Positions 1 through 5,908 of a DNA stretch of 5,908 nucleotides are shown here, one piece after another. The stretch is from Bacillota bacterium (GTDB lineage: Bacteria; Bacillota; Bacilli; Alicyclobacillales; SLC66): contig JAKACR010000184.1 of the NCBI GenBank assembly GCA_021821225.1, positions 1 through 5,908 of the forward strand, in the 5' to 3' direction. The notes under the pieces were generated by a model, which had not been told where the DNA came from, did no database searches, and saw nothing but the letters and a program-made list of their open reading frames with translations. How positions within the stretch are numbered: the first letter of the stretch is position 1; each line of letters begins with the position of its first letter. The position numbers were made by a program, and so were the translations under genes.

Positions 1-796
1 CACGGGCGGTGACGGAGCGGGCACGTTCAACATCTCGACAGCGGCCGCGTTTGTCGCGGCCGCGGCCGGCCTGAAGACGGCCAAACACGGGAACCGGGCC
101 GCGTCGAGCCGCGCGGGCAGCGCGGATGTACTCGACAGTCTCGGGGTGACGATTGATCTCCCTCCCGATCTGGCCGCGCAGAGCCTGGAAACAACGGGCT
201 TCTGTTTCCTGTTTGCGCAGGCGTACCACCCCGCAATGAAATACGTCGCGCCCATCCGGAGGGAACTCGGCTTTCGCACCATGTTCAACATCCTCGGCCC
301 ACTCACGAATCCCGCACGCCCCACGCGCCAGGTGCTCGGCACGCCGGACAGAAAGACGGCGGACAAGATCGCCCAGGTGCTGGCTCGGCTCGGCTGTGAG
401 CATGCGTTTGTCCTGTACTCCGCCGACGGGCTGGATGAGATCTCACCGGCCGCCGCCACGCACGTGTACGAAGTGCGCGACGGGAGGATCGAACCGTTCA
501 CGGTCGATCCCGCCATATTCGGCGTGGAGCGCCATGAATTGCGGGAAATCCGGGGCGGTGAACCAAAGGACAACGCGGCCATCATCCGTTCCGTATTTCA
601 CGGGGAACGCGGCGCGGCGCGCGATGTGGTGGTGATCAACGCGGCGGCGGCGCTCTACGTGGGAGGAGCGACCGCCAGTCTGGCGGACGGCGCGCGGCTG
701 GCGGAACGGCTGATCGACAGCGGACTGGTACGGGACAAACTGGATCAGGTCATCGAGTACGGCGCCCAATTATTGACTGGCGGGACGGCGCGATGA
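1..796 (+). CDS. trpD: Anthranilate phosphoribosyltransferase, 5'-truncated by window edge
   Basis: This enzyme transfers the phosphoribosyl group of PRPP onto anthranilate, the second step of the tryptophan branch; it is cytosolic. The reading frame is already open at base 2 and gives 264 residues before TGA at 794-796. The first visible residues are TGGDGAGTFNIST, the PRPP/Mg-binding glycine loop, which sits near residue 80 in full-length proteins of about 340 residues. Roughly the first 80 residues, mostly the N-terminal helical domain, therefore lie outside the window. Other family signatures follow in order: KHGNR (visible residues 34-38), HPAMKYVAPIRRELGFRT, FNILGPLTNPA, and DGLDEIS (visible residues 142-148, second metal site). 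The GTG at 146 is an internal Val codon, not the start. The stop overlaps the trpC start as ATGA. Identification is secure; only the 5' end is missing. Confidence 0.97.
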   Translation, partial: TGGDGAGTFNISTAAAFVAAAAGLKTAKHGNRAASSRAGSADVLDSLGVTIDLPPDLAAQSLETTGFCFLFAQAYHPAMKYVAPIRRELGFRTMFNILGPLTNPARPTRQVLGTPDRKTADKIAQVLARLGCEHAFVLYSADGLDEISPAAATHVYEVRDGRIEPFTVDPAIFGVERHELREIRGGEPKDNAAIIRSVFHGERGAARDVVVINAAAALYVGGATASLADGARLAERLIDSGLVRDKLDQVIEYGAQLLTGGTAR

Positions 797-1587
797 ACCT
801 CCTGGAACGAATTCTTGACACGAAATATAACGAGGTCGCGCGATTGCGGGCGCGCTTTAGCGCCGCCGACCTGAGAGAGCGGGCGCAGACCCGCGTGCGT
901 CCGTTCGGCCGGGCGCTGCGCGAAAACGCGCCGGTCGCGCTGATTGCGGAAGTAAAAAAAGCGTCGCCGTCCAAAGGATTGATCCAGCCTGATTTTCGTC
1001 CGCTGGAAATCGCCGCGGCGTATGAGCGGGCGGGCGCGGCGGCCATCTCCGTCCTGACGGACGAGGTGTATTTCCAGGGCGGAAACGATGTCCTGGCAAG
1101 TGTGCGGGATGCGGTGTCGATCCCGGTGCTGCGCAAAGACTTCATTGTCGACGCGTTGCAAATCTACGAGTCGCGCGCGATTGGGGCGGATGCCGTACTC
1201 TTGATCGCGGCGGCGCTGGATGACGGCCAACTGAGAGAGTTTTACGCGCTGGCGCGGGAGCTTGGCATGGATGCGCTGGTGGAAGTGCACTCGCCGCAGG
1301 AGTACGAGCGCGTCGCCGGGTTTTCTCCAGGCATCGTGGGTGTCAACAACCGAGATCTACGCACGTTTGCGGTCGATCTCGGCCAGACCGAGAAGGTCGC
1401 CGCGCTGGTTCTGCACGATGCGGTGATCGTGAGCGAAAGCGGGATCGCGACAAGAGAGGATGTGGCGCGTGTGCGGGCGTGCGGCGCGTCCGCCGTTCTT
1501 GTCGGAGAGACGCTGATGCGTGGCGTTGTGGCGGACATCCCGGGAAGGATCGCCGCCTTGCTCCACGGAAAGGATGAGAGCGCATGA
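793..1587 (+). CDS. trpC: Indole-3-glycerol-phosphate synthase
   Basis: This (beta/alpha)8-barrel enzyme closes the ring of carboxyphenylamino-deoxyribulose phosphate, with loss of CO2 and water, to give indole-3-glycerol phosphate, the substrate of TrpA. The 264-residue length is normal for a stand-alone, monofunctional enzyme (it is not fused to TrpF as in E. coli). Catalytic positions expected from the family are all present: E53 and K55 in IAEVKKASPSKG, K115 in VLRKDF, E164 in VEVHSPQEY, N185/R187 in GVNNRDL, and E215/S216 in VSESGI. The phosphate-binding end GASAVLVGETLMR is also intact. ATG at 793 overlaps the trpD stop by 4 nt (ATGA). No good Shine-Dalgarno site precedes it, so initiation probably depends on ribosomes finishing trpD. 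The gene ends in another ATGA overlap with trpF. Confidence 0.98.
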   Translation: MNLLERILDTKYNEVARLRARFSAADLRERAQTRVRPFGRALRENAPVALIAEVKKASPSKGLIQPDFRPLEIAAAYERAGAAAISVLTDEVYFQGGNDVLASVRDAVSIPVLRKDFIVDALQIYESRAIGADAVLLIAAALDDGQLREFYALARELGMDALVEVHSPQEYERVAGFSPGIVGVNNRDLRTFAVDLGQTEKVAALVLHDAVIVSESGIATREDVARVRACGASAVLVGETLMRGVVADIPGRIAALLHGKDESA

Positions 1588-2309
1588 TGACGGGCGTTCG
1601 CGTGAAACTGTGCGGATTGACCGGCGCGGCGGACGCCGTGGCGGCGGTGGCGGCAGGCGCGGATTTTCTCGGTTTTGTGCTCGCCACAAGCAAGCGCGAG
1701 GTGACGGCGCGCGATGTCTCCCTCGCACTTGCGGCGGTGCGGCGGGCACATCCCGTGGGCGCGGGAGAGGTTGCGGCTATGGCGCAGCCGGTGCTTGTCA
1801 TGGTCGATCCGGCGTTTGACGACGCGAAGAGGGCGATGGACGAGTCGGGCGTGCGGCACATCCAGCTCTCCGGGGATGAGACGCCGGAGTTTTGCGACCG
1901 ACTGCGCAGGCGCGGCGACTGCACCGTCTGGAAGGCGTGGGGCGTGCGCGGCGATGAAACAGACAGGCGCGCGGCGGATTATCGCGGCGCCGTCGACGCC
2001 ATGCTGTTCGACCGGCACAAGGGAAGCGCGCGCGGCGGAACAGGCACTGCGTTTGATTGGCGCGCGCTGGATGACGTGTGGCCGCTGCTCGGGTGTCTGC
2101 CGGTTGTCGTGGCGGGCGGTTTGACGCCGGATAACGTCGCCGGACTGCTGCGCCGGCGCTTGCCGTATGCTGTCGATGTCTCATCTGGAATTGAGACGGA
2201 CGGACGAAAGGATCCGGACAGGATGAAACTGTTCGTGCAGCGCGTGCGTGCGTTCCGGGCAAATCAGTCGAATCACGATCATGGGAGTGTGACGGATGTA
2301 TCCGGATGA
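1584..2309 (+). CDS. trpF: Phosphoribosylanthranilate isomerase
   Basis: This barrel enzyme performs the Amadori rearrangement of N-(5'-phosphoribosyl)anthranilate, between the TrpD and TrpC reactions. The predicted catalytic pair is visible: C10 in VKLCGLT (general base) and D143 in MLFDRHKG (general acid). Family signatures [34 protein letters not shown] and VDVSSGIET (phosphate site) are in the right order. At 241 residues it is longer than the usual 200-220. The extra length lies in a loop around residues 55-68 and in a polar C-terminal tail from about residue 222. The usual QLHG motif reads QLSG (S96). I chose ATG 1584 because it overlaps the trpC stop and lies 9 nt after AAAGGA (1569-1574); ATG 1587 is an alternative that would drop one Met. 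The 3' end overlaps trpB by 14 nt. Confidence 0.96.
   Translation: MMTGVRVKLCGLTGAADAVAAVAAGADFLGFVLATSKREVTARDVSLALAAVRRAHPVGAGEVAAMAQPVLVMVDPAFDDAKRAMDESGVRHIQLSGDETPEFCDRLRRRGDCTVWKAWGVRGDETDRRAADYRGAVDAMLFDRHKGSARGGTGTAFDWRALDDVWPLLGCLPVVVAGGLTPDNVAGLLRRRLPYAVDVSSGIETDGRKDPDRMKLFVQRVRAFRANQSNHDHGSVTDVSG
2283..2287 (+). promoter_or_regulatory. Ribosome binding site of trpB (inside trpF)
   Basis: GGGAG lies 8 nt before ATG 2296 and within the last codons of trpF. It supports 2296 as the trpB start, and it means that ribosomes translating the end of trpF pass over the trpB initiation region. Confidence 0.7.
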
Positions 2310-3489
2310 ACGAGGGCGATTCGGCGAATTTGGCGGCCAGTACGTCCCGGAAACGCTGATGTCGGCGCTGCGGCAACTGGAGGACGATTATTTGCGCCTG
2401 TCGCAGGACGGCGATTTCACGGCGCGCCTCGCGCACTACCTGTCCGCCTATTCCGGCCGACCGACTCCGCTGTACTATGCGAAGCGCCTGACGGAGATGC
2501 TCGGGGGCGCAAAAATATATCTCAAACGCGAAGACCTGAATCACACCGGCGCGCACAAGATCAACAACACGCTCGGTCAGGGCCTGCTCGCCAAAATGAC
2601 CGGCAAAAAGCGGGTCATTGCGGAGACGGGGGCGGGCCAGCACGGGGTGGCGAGCGCGACCGTGGCCGCGCTGCTCGGACTGGAGTGCACCGTTTTCATG
2701 GGTGAGCAGGACATGGAGCGCCAGGCGCTCAACGTGTTTCGCATGCGGTTGCTCGGCGCCGAGGTAGTGCCCGCGGTGTCGGGTACAAAAACGCTCAAGG
2801 ACGCCACCAATGAAGCGATCCGCCACTGGGTGCAGCATGTGGAGGATACGTACTACATCATCGGTTCCGTCGTCGGGCCGCACCCGTATCCCATGATGGT
2901 GCGTGATTTCCAACGCATCATCGGCGATGAGACAAAAACGCAGATCATCCAGCTGGAAGGCCGCCTGCCCGACGCAATCATCGCCTGCGTCGGAGGCGGC
3001 AGCAACGCGATGGGCATCTTCTATCCGTTCATCGAAGACCGGGTGGTCAGACTGATCGGCGTGGAAGCGGCGGGAGAGGGCGTCGAGACGGAGCGCCACG
3101 CGGCTTCGATCGCGAAAGGCCGCAAGGGCGTGCTGCACGGCTCGCTGACCATGCTGCTGCAGGACGCGGACGGACAGGTGCTGCCTGCCCACTCGATTTC
3201 CGCCGGCCTGGACTACCCCGGAGTCGGCCCGGAACACGCGCACCTTGGCGCGACCGGACGGGCGCAGTACGTGCCTGTCACCGACAGTGAGGCGCTTGAC
3301 GCTTTTTTGTTGCTTACGCGCACGGAAGGGATCATCCCCGCGCTGGAGTCGGCGCACGCTGTGGCGCAGGCGGTGAAACTCGCTCCCGGCATGCCGAAAG
3401 ACGCACTGTTTGTCATCTCCCTGTCCGGCAGAGGGGACAAGGATGTCGAGCAGGTGCAACCATACTTCGGGGGTGTCGATCATGCCTGA
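2296..3489 (+). CDS. trpB: Tryptophan synthase beta chain
   Basis: This PLP enzyme condenses L-serine with indole channelled from TrpA to form L-tryptophan, within an alpha2-beta2 complex in the cytosol. At 397 residues it matches the standard TrpB1 type that partners TrpA, not the longer TrpB2 form. The N-terminal [16 protein letters not shown] signature is followed by the PLP lysine K88 in GAHKINN and the catalytic E110 in AETGAGQHG. The phosphate cup GGGSNA is at 233-238. The segment with [20 protein letters not shown] corresponds to the COMM domain that signals to TrpA. D306 ([11 protein letters not shown]) is the residue that closes the site in known structures, and S377 in [10 protein letters not shown] is expected to contact the PLP pyridine nitrogen. 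Start ATG 2296 has an SD (GGGAG) and gives the normal N-terminus. The stop overlaps trpA by 8 nt, which would favour balanced synthesis of the two subunits. Confidence 0.99.
   Translation: MYPDERGRFGEFGGQYVPETLMSALRQLEDDYLRLSQDGDFTARLAHYLSAYSGRPTPLYYAKRLTEMLGGAKIYLKREDLNHTGAHKINNTLGQGLLAKMTGKKRVIAETGAGQHGVASATVAALLGLECTVFMGEQDMERQALNVFRMRLLGAEVVPAVSGTKTLKDATNEAIRHWVQHVEDTYYIIGSVVGPHPYPMMVRDFQRIIGDETKTQIIQLEGRLPDAIIACVGGGSNAMGIFYPFIEDRVVRLIGVEAAGEGVETERHAASIAKGRKGVLHGSLTMLLQDADGQVLPAHSISAGLDYPGVGPEHAHLGATGRAQYVPVTDSEALDAFLLLTRTEGIIPALESAHAVAQAVKLAPGMPKDALFVISLSGRGDKDVEQVQPYFGGVDHA
3469..3473 (+). promoter_or_regulatory. Ribosome binding site deciding the trpA start
   Basis: A GGGGG run (followed by T) lies 8 nt before ATG 3482, inside the last codons of trpB. 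It favours 3482 over the in-frame upstream ATGs at 3410 and 3446, which would add residues unlike any TrpA N-terminus. Confidence 0.5.
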
Positions 3490-4327
3490 TACGGGCAGGG
3501 AACATTTGGAACGGCGCCTGCGCGCCTGCGGCGCGGCGCGGGCCGCATTTATCCCGTTTATCTCGGCAGGCGATCCGGACTTTGAGACGAGCGTCAATAT
3601 TGCGCGCCTGCTCGCGCGCCACGCGGATGCGATCGAAATCGGCATCCCTTACTCCGATCCCCTGGCGGACGGGCCGGTCATCCAAGAGGCGTCGCTTCGG
3701 GCCTTGCGCGGCGGGATGACAATGACGCGCGCATTTGACCTGATGCGCGCGGTGCGGGCGCGCTCCGACGTCCCGCTGATCGCTTTCACCTATGCCAATC
3801 CGGTGATCCAGGCCGGCCCCGCCGCGTTTGCGCGCACCTGCCGGGAGTCCGGCGTAAACGGGATCATTGTCCCCGACCTGCCTGTCGAGGAGTCCGGCGA
3901 ACTGCGGGCGGCGGCGGATCGGGAGGGCGTGGCGCTGATTCCGTTGCTTGCGCTGACGAGCGGGGATCGGATCAGGCGGATTGCGGCTGGCGCGCGCGGG
4001 TTTGTCTACTGCGTGTCGTCGCTCGGCGTCACGGGTGAACGAAACAGCTTCAGTGACCAGTTGCGCTCATTTGTCGAGTCCGTGCGACGCCACGCCGCCG
4101 TCCCGGTCGCCGTCGGGTTCGGCGTAAGCAGGCCGGACCACGTGCGCGAACTGTCCGCGTTTGCGGACGGCGTGGTGGTGGGCAGCGCCATCGTGCGCCT
4201 GTGCGGCGCGATGGAACCGGCAGTCCGGGACAAGGACGCAGGTCTGCTGCAAACGAAGATGGATGAACTCGAACAATTTTGCGCGGATCTCGTCCACGGA
4301 GCCTTGCGTGAAGGAGCTCCCTCGTGA
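3482..4327 (+). CDS. trpA: Tryptophan synthase alpha chain
   Basis: The alpha subunit cleaves indole-3-glycerol phosphate to indole and glyceraldehyde-3-phosphate and passes the indole to TrpB. The chosen start gives 281 residues, slightly longer than the usual 265-270. The family motifs are [11 protein letters not shown] (residues 23-33), [15 protein letters not shown] with predicted catalytic E52 and D63, [15 protein letters not shown], and [12 protein letters not shown] (Y176; loop 6 region). The phosphate-binding elements VGFGVS (211-216) and VVVGSAIV are also present. The frame is open upstream to ATG 3410, but that 24-residue extension overlaps trpB entirely and has no family resemblance, so ATG 3482 ([13 protein letters not shown]) is preferred. 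The gene overlaps trpB by 8 nt and ends in a GTGA overlap with tyrA. Confidence 0.98.
   Translation: MPDTGREHLERRLRACGAARAAFIPFISAGDPDFETSVNIARLLARHADAIEIGIPYSDPLADGPVIQEASLRALRGGMTMTRAFDLMRAVRARSDVPLIAFTYANPVIQAGPAAFARTCRESGVNGIIVPDLPVEESGELRAAADREGVALIPLLALTSGDRIRRIAAGARGFVYCVSSLGVTGERNSFSDQLRSFVESVRRHAAVPVAVGFGVSRPDHVRELSAFADGVVVGSAIVRLCGAMEPAVRDKDAGLLQTKMDELEQFCADLVHGALREGAPS
4311..4316 (+). promoter_or_regulatory. Strong Shine-Dalgarno site of tyrA
   Basis: AAGGAG sits 7 nt before the GTG start at 4324 and lies inside the last codons of trpA. It is the best SD match of any junction in the window, and it decides for GTG 4324 as the tyrA start. It may compensate for the weaker GTG start codon. 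Confidence 0.85.
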
Positions 4328-5436
4328 GCCGCGTGTTTCAAAGGGTGTGCGTCATTGGCTGCGGCCTGATCGGGGGCTCCATTGCCATGGCCCTTCGCGG
4401 CACGGGATGCGTGCGGCATGTCGTCGGCGTGGACGCGGACGGCCGAGTGCTTGACGCTGCCTTGGCGCGCGGTGTCGTCGACGAGGCGGCGCCTCTTGCA
4501 AAAGCGGCGGCGGGCGCCGATCTGGTCATAGTCGCGACGCCCGTGCCGGTCGCTTTGCAGACGCTGCGCACCCTCGGAGAATGCGAGGGCCTGCTGGCCG
4601 AGCGCGCGATAGTCACCGACGTGTGCAGCACCAAGACGCGCATCGCTGGGGAAGCGGCGCGCTGTTTTAGCCGCGCGGCGTTTGTCGGAGGCCATCCGAT
4701 GGCCGGATCGGAAAAATCGGGCATCCAGGCGGCAGACGCCAAGTTGCTTGAAAACGCTGTGTATGTGTTGACTCCGACCGGCATGACGGACAGCGCCGCA
4801 CTGGCTGAACTGCGCGGCTTGCTGCAGGCCGCCAGGGCGCGCGTGACGCTCATGGCGCCTGAAGAACACGACCGGGTCGTGGCTGCAATCAGCCATGTCC
4901 CGCATATCATTGCGGCGACGCTCGTCAACCAGGTCGCCGCGCTGTCCGAAAAGAGCGCGCACTATCCGGAACTGGCGGCGGGTGGATTTCGCGACATCAC
5001 GCGGATCGCTTCGAGCGATCCGGAACTGTGGCGCGACATTGCGCTTGACAACGAGCGGGAAATCGTCCGGCTGCTCGACGACTGGGCACAGCGCATCGAG
5101 GCGTTCAAGCGCGCCGCCAAGGCGCAAGACGGGCCCCGGTTGGAACGGTTTTTCGCGGCGGCGCGGTCTTTTCGCGACGCGCTGCCGGCCCGCGCGACGG
5201 GCGCCATCCGCGCCGTGTACTCATTCACCGTGTCGGTGGCGGATGAACCGGGCACAATCGGAGAAATCGCCTCCCTTCTCGGCGCGCAGGGCATCAGCAT
5301 CCGCAATATCGGCATTCTTGAGAGCCGCGAGGACGATGACGGGCAACTGCTGCTCCAGTTTGACCGGGTTGACGATCACGACCGGGCTGTCGAGACGCTC
5401 GCGAAACAGGGCTACCGGATCGCGGACCGGCCTTAG
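4324..5436 (+). CDS. tyrA: Prephenate dehydrogenase with C-terminal ACT domain
   Basis: The enzyme oxidatively decarboxylates prephenate to 4-hydroxyphenylpyruvate, the tyrosine-branch step after chorismate mutase. Its 370 residues match the Bacillus-type TyrA (about 371). The N-terminal Rossmann fold carries GCGLIGGS (12-19), and the acidic D37 at the end of beta-2 suggests NAD rather than NADP. TDVCSTK (98-104), GGHPMAGSEKSG (H124), SHVPH (H194) and GFRDITRIASS with R223/R227 are the family's catalytic and prephenate-binding segments. Residues about 297-368 form an ACT domain (VYSFTVSVADEPGTIGEI), the ligand-sensing module expected to give feedback inhibition by tyrosine or another aromatic amino acid. 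GTG start at 4324 overlaps the trpA stop (GTGA). Strict prephenate versus arogenate specificity cannot be read from the sequence. It is the last gene before a terminator. Confidence 0.96.
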   Translation: MSRVFQRVCVIGCGLIGGSIAMALRGTGCVRHVVGVDADGRVLDAALARGVVDEAAPLAKAAAGADLVIVATPVPVALQTLRTLGECEGLLAERAIVTDVCSTKTRIAGEAARCFSRAAFVGGHPMAGSEKSGIQAADAKLLENAVYVLTPTGMTDSAALAELRGLLQAARARVTLMAPEEHDRVVAAISHVPHIIAATLVNQVAALSEKSAHYPELAAGGFRDITRIASSDPELWRDIALDNEREIVRLLDDWAQRIEAFKRAAKAQDGPRLERFFAAARSFRDALPARATGAIRAVYSFTVSVADEPGTIGEIASLLGAQGISIRNIGILESREDDDGQLLLQFDRVDDHDRAVETLAKQGYRIADRP

Positions 5437-5442
5437 GGGCGG

Positions 5443-5471
5443 TTGACTTCCGGTACAGCCATCCATATCAT
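5443..5471 (+). promoter_or_regulatory. Candidate sigma-A promoter behind tyrA
   Basis: TTGACT (5443-5448) and TATCAT (5466-5471) are separated by exactly 17 nt. Each matches the -35/-10 consensus at 5 of 6 positions. The predicted start near 5478 lies only about 40 nt upstream of the terminator hairpin, so the product would be a short RNA of about 65-70 nt, or a longer RNA if the terminator is read through. It is a pattern match only; there is no independent support. Confidence 0.35.
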
Positions 5472-5518
5472 GAGGATGAGGATGTGCATTGCTCTCCATT
5501 CCTCAGTATCTCTCTCTT

Positions 5519-5546
5519 GGCTCGCCGTCTTTGGCGAGTCTTTTTT
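5519..5546 (+). terminator. Rho-independent terminator of the trp-tyrA operon
   Basis: GGCTCGCC (5519-5526) pairs with GGCGAGTC (5533-5540) as an 8-bp stem with one G-U pair and a 6-nt loop GTCTTT, directly followed by TTTTTT (5541-5546). It lies 83 nt after the tyrA stop and marks the end of the operon. The U-tract is on one side only, so it should act on + strand transcription. Confidence 0.92.
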
Positions 5547-5654
5547 GTGCGACGGTAAACGATCGGCGACAAACTGAGATTGATGCGGGAGGCGGCTCGC
5601 ATTTGGAGAAATGGAGCGCATAGAATCGCCGGTTTTTGAACAACCTCTTAAAGT

Positions 5655-5677
5655 GCCTGTCCAAAAAGGGGGCAGGC
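5655..5677. repeat. Short inverted repeat (hairpin) without U-tract
   Basis: GCCTGTCC (5655-5662) pairs with GGGCAGGC (5670-5677), an 8-bp stem with one G-U pair, around a 7-nt AAAAAGG loop. The following bases AAGATTTGCG are not a U-tract, and the opposite strand reads into ACTTTAAGAGG, so it is not a standard intrinsic terminator in either direction. It lies 80 nt upstream of the next gene and could be a leader structure, an operator-like site or chance. Confidence 0.5.
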
Positions 5678-5742
5678 AAGATTTGCGCAGGGCAACGGGA
5701 CATGGGATAGACCGAGGGTGGACAAGAAGCGATCGTACAGAT

Positions 5743-5746
5743 GGAG
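5743..5746 (+). promoter_or_regulatory. Ribosome binding site of the 3'-edge gene
   Basis: GGAG lies 10 nt before ATG 5757. It supports that ATG over the in-frame upstream GTG at 5718, whose only purine run (GAGG) directly abuts the start codon. Confidence 0.55.
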
Positions 5747-5756
5747 TGACGTCGTC

Positions 5757-5908
5757 ATGCGTCTCGCAGAATGCCTGAACCAGAGTGATTCCGTGAGTCT
5801 GCGGCGCATTGCGGAACACCATGGCATGGATTGTCCGCTGTACAGCAAAAACGCCCTGTTGCAGGAGATTCTGTCGCGTCTGTGCGATCCGGAATACCTC
5901 AATGAACG
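5757..5908 (+). CDS. Hypothetical protein with SAP/Rho-N-like N-terminus, 3'-truncated
   Basis: An open frame begins at ATG 5757 after a plausible SD and runs off the window after 50 complete codons. I do not recognise a named gene. The visible segment has a first helix around SLRRIAEHHGM (residues 14-24), a short loop, and a second helix opening with SKNALLQEIL (30-39). The pattern of hydrophobic residues, with a Gly at the end of helix 1 and a Lys before helix 2, resembles the small helix-extended-helix folds of SAP domains and of the Rho N-terminal domain, which often bind nucleic acid. This is inference from pattern only. There is no signal peptide or membrane segment in the visible part. 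The gene lies behind the operon terminator, so it is probably a separate transcription unit, and its position after tyrA is where Bacillus has aroE (EPSP synthase), which this clearly is not. Confidence 0.7.
   Translation, partial: MRLAECLNQSDSVSLRRIAEHHGMDCPLYSKNALLQEILSRLCDPEYLNE

Larger units (their letters stand above)
5437..5756. other. Non-coding interval between tyrA and the next gene
   Basis: These 320 nt look less GC-rich than the flanking genes and hold no credible protein gene. In order I see a promoter-like pair (5443-5471), two copies of ATGAGG followed by ATG (5470-5484), a pyrimidine-rich tract (about 5491-5518), an intrinsic terminator (5519-5546), a T-rich segment TTTTTGAACAACC (5633-5645), a hairpin without a U-tract (5655-5677), and the SD of the next gene (5743-5746). 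I could not find a good sigma-A promoter between the terminator and 5757, although the downstream gene should need one. Confidence 0.7.

Noticed and set aside
146..148. GTG at 146 as a start codon for trpD
   Set aside because: The conserved TGGDGAGTFNIST and KHGNR motifs are encoded upstream in the same open frame, so this is an internal Val codon.
954..960. A7 run in trpC in slippery-heptamer phase (A AAA AAA)
   Set aside because: It encodes the conserved catalytic VKKAS segment. No stimulatory structure or useful alternative frame was evident, so programmed frameshifting is not supported.
1798..3645. 615-codon open frame on the - strand across trpF, trpB and trpA
   Set aside because: It is in register with trpB codons on the opposite strand. 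It stays open because trpB rarely uses TTA, CTA or TCA, as expected in GC-rich DNA. Its translation is Arg/His/Pro-rich and has no recognisable domain.
4006..5127. 373-codon open frame on the - strand opposite trpA and tyrA
   Set aside because: Same artefact: it is in register with tyrA codons, low in complexity and Arg/Ala-rich, with no family motif. The + strand genes are unambiguous.
5470..5484. ATGAGG repeats considered as a TRAP (GAG/UAG repeat) binding site
   Set aside because: Only two GAG triplets are suitably spaced; TRAP sites need about nine to eleven, and a site after the last gene would not control the trp genes.
5470..5577. Small + strand frame from ATG 5470 (35 codons) or 5482 (31 codons)
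   Set aside because: It reads straight through the terminator hairpin and U-tract, lacks a well-spaced SD, and the ATG at 5470 overlaps the predicted -10 box.
5583..5639. 18-codon frame beginning at ATG 5583, considered as a leader peptide
   Set aside because: It has no SD, no run of a regulatory amino acid, and no terminator/antiterminator pair after it.
5433..5822. 129-codon open frame on the - strand over the intergenic region
   Set aside because: It runs across the operon terminator and the start of the 3'-edge gene, shows no family motif, and has no credible promoter.

Overview
The window holds the distal part of a tryptophan biosynthesis operon on the + strand, with a prephenate dehydrogenase gene joined to its end. 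The DNA is visibly GC-rich. Gene order is trpD (5' end cut off by the window), trpC, trpF, trpB, trpA, tyrA. Separate trpC and trpF genes, an unfused trpD, a TyrA of about 370 residues with a C-terminal ACT domain, and tyrA lying downstream of trpA all resemble the aromatic supraoperon of Bacillus and its relatives. Purine-rich Shine-Dalgarno sites and a classic intrinsic terminator agree with this. I infer a high-GC member of the Bacillota (an Alicyclobacillus- or Paenibacillus-like lineage), but the exact taxon cannot be fixed from this sequence alone.

Layout: 1-796 trpD (anthranilate phosphoribosyltransferase, C-terminal 264 residues); 793-1587 trpC (indole-3-glycerol-phosphate synthase); 1584-2309 trpF (phosphoribosylanthranilate isomerase); 2296-3489 trpB and 3482-4327 trpA (tryptophan synthase beta and alpha); 4324-5436 tyrA. 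Every junction overlaps (by 4, 4, 14, 8 and 4 nt), so the six genes are almost certainly one translationally coupled transcript. Together they cover all steps from anthranilate to tryptophan, plus the NAD-dependent step from prephenate toward tyrosine. The Bacillus supraoperon has hisC between trpA and tyrA; here it is absent from that position.

A 320-nt non-coding stretch (5437-5756) follows tyrA. It contains a strong hairpin plus U-tract terminator (5519-5546), a promoter-like TTGACT/TATCAT pair with 17-nt spacing upstream of that terminator (5443-5471), and a compact hairpin without a U-tract (5655-5677). At 5757 a new + strand gene begins and runs off the window. Its 50 visible residues look like a small helix-loop-helix fold of the SAP/Rho-N type and its function is unknown.

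The coding part is ordinary primary metabolism. I see no mobile element, CRISPR array, tRNA or rRNA, and no convincing new system. The points most worth a second look are the promoter/terminator cassette behind tyrA, the unrecognised gene at the 3' edge, and a few departures from family norms in TrpF.
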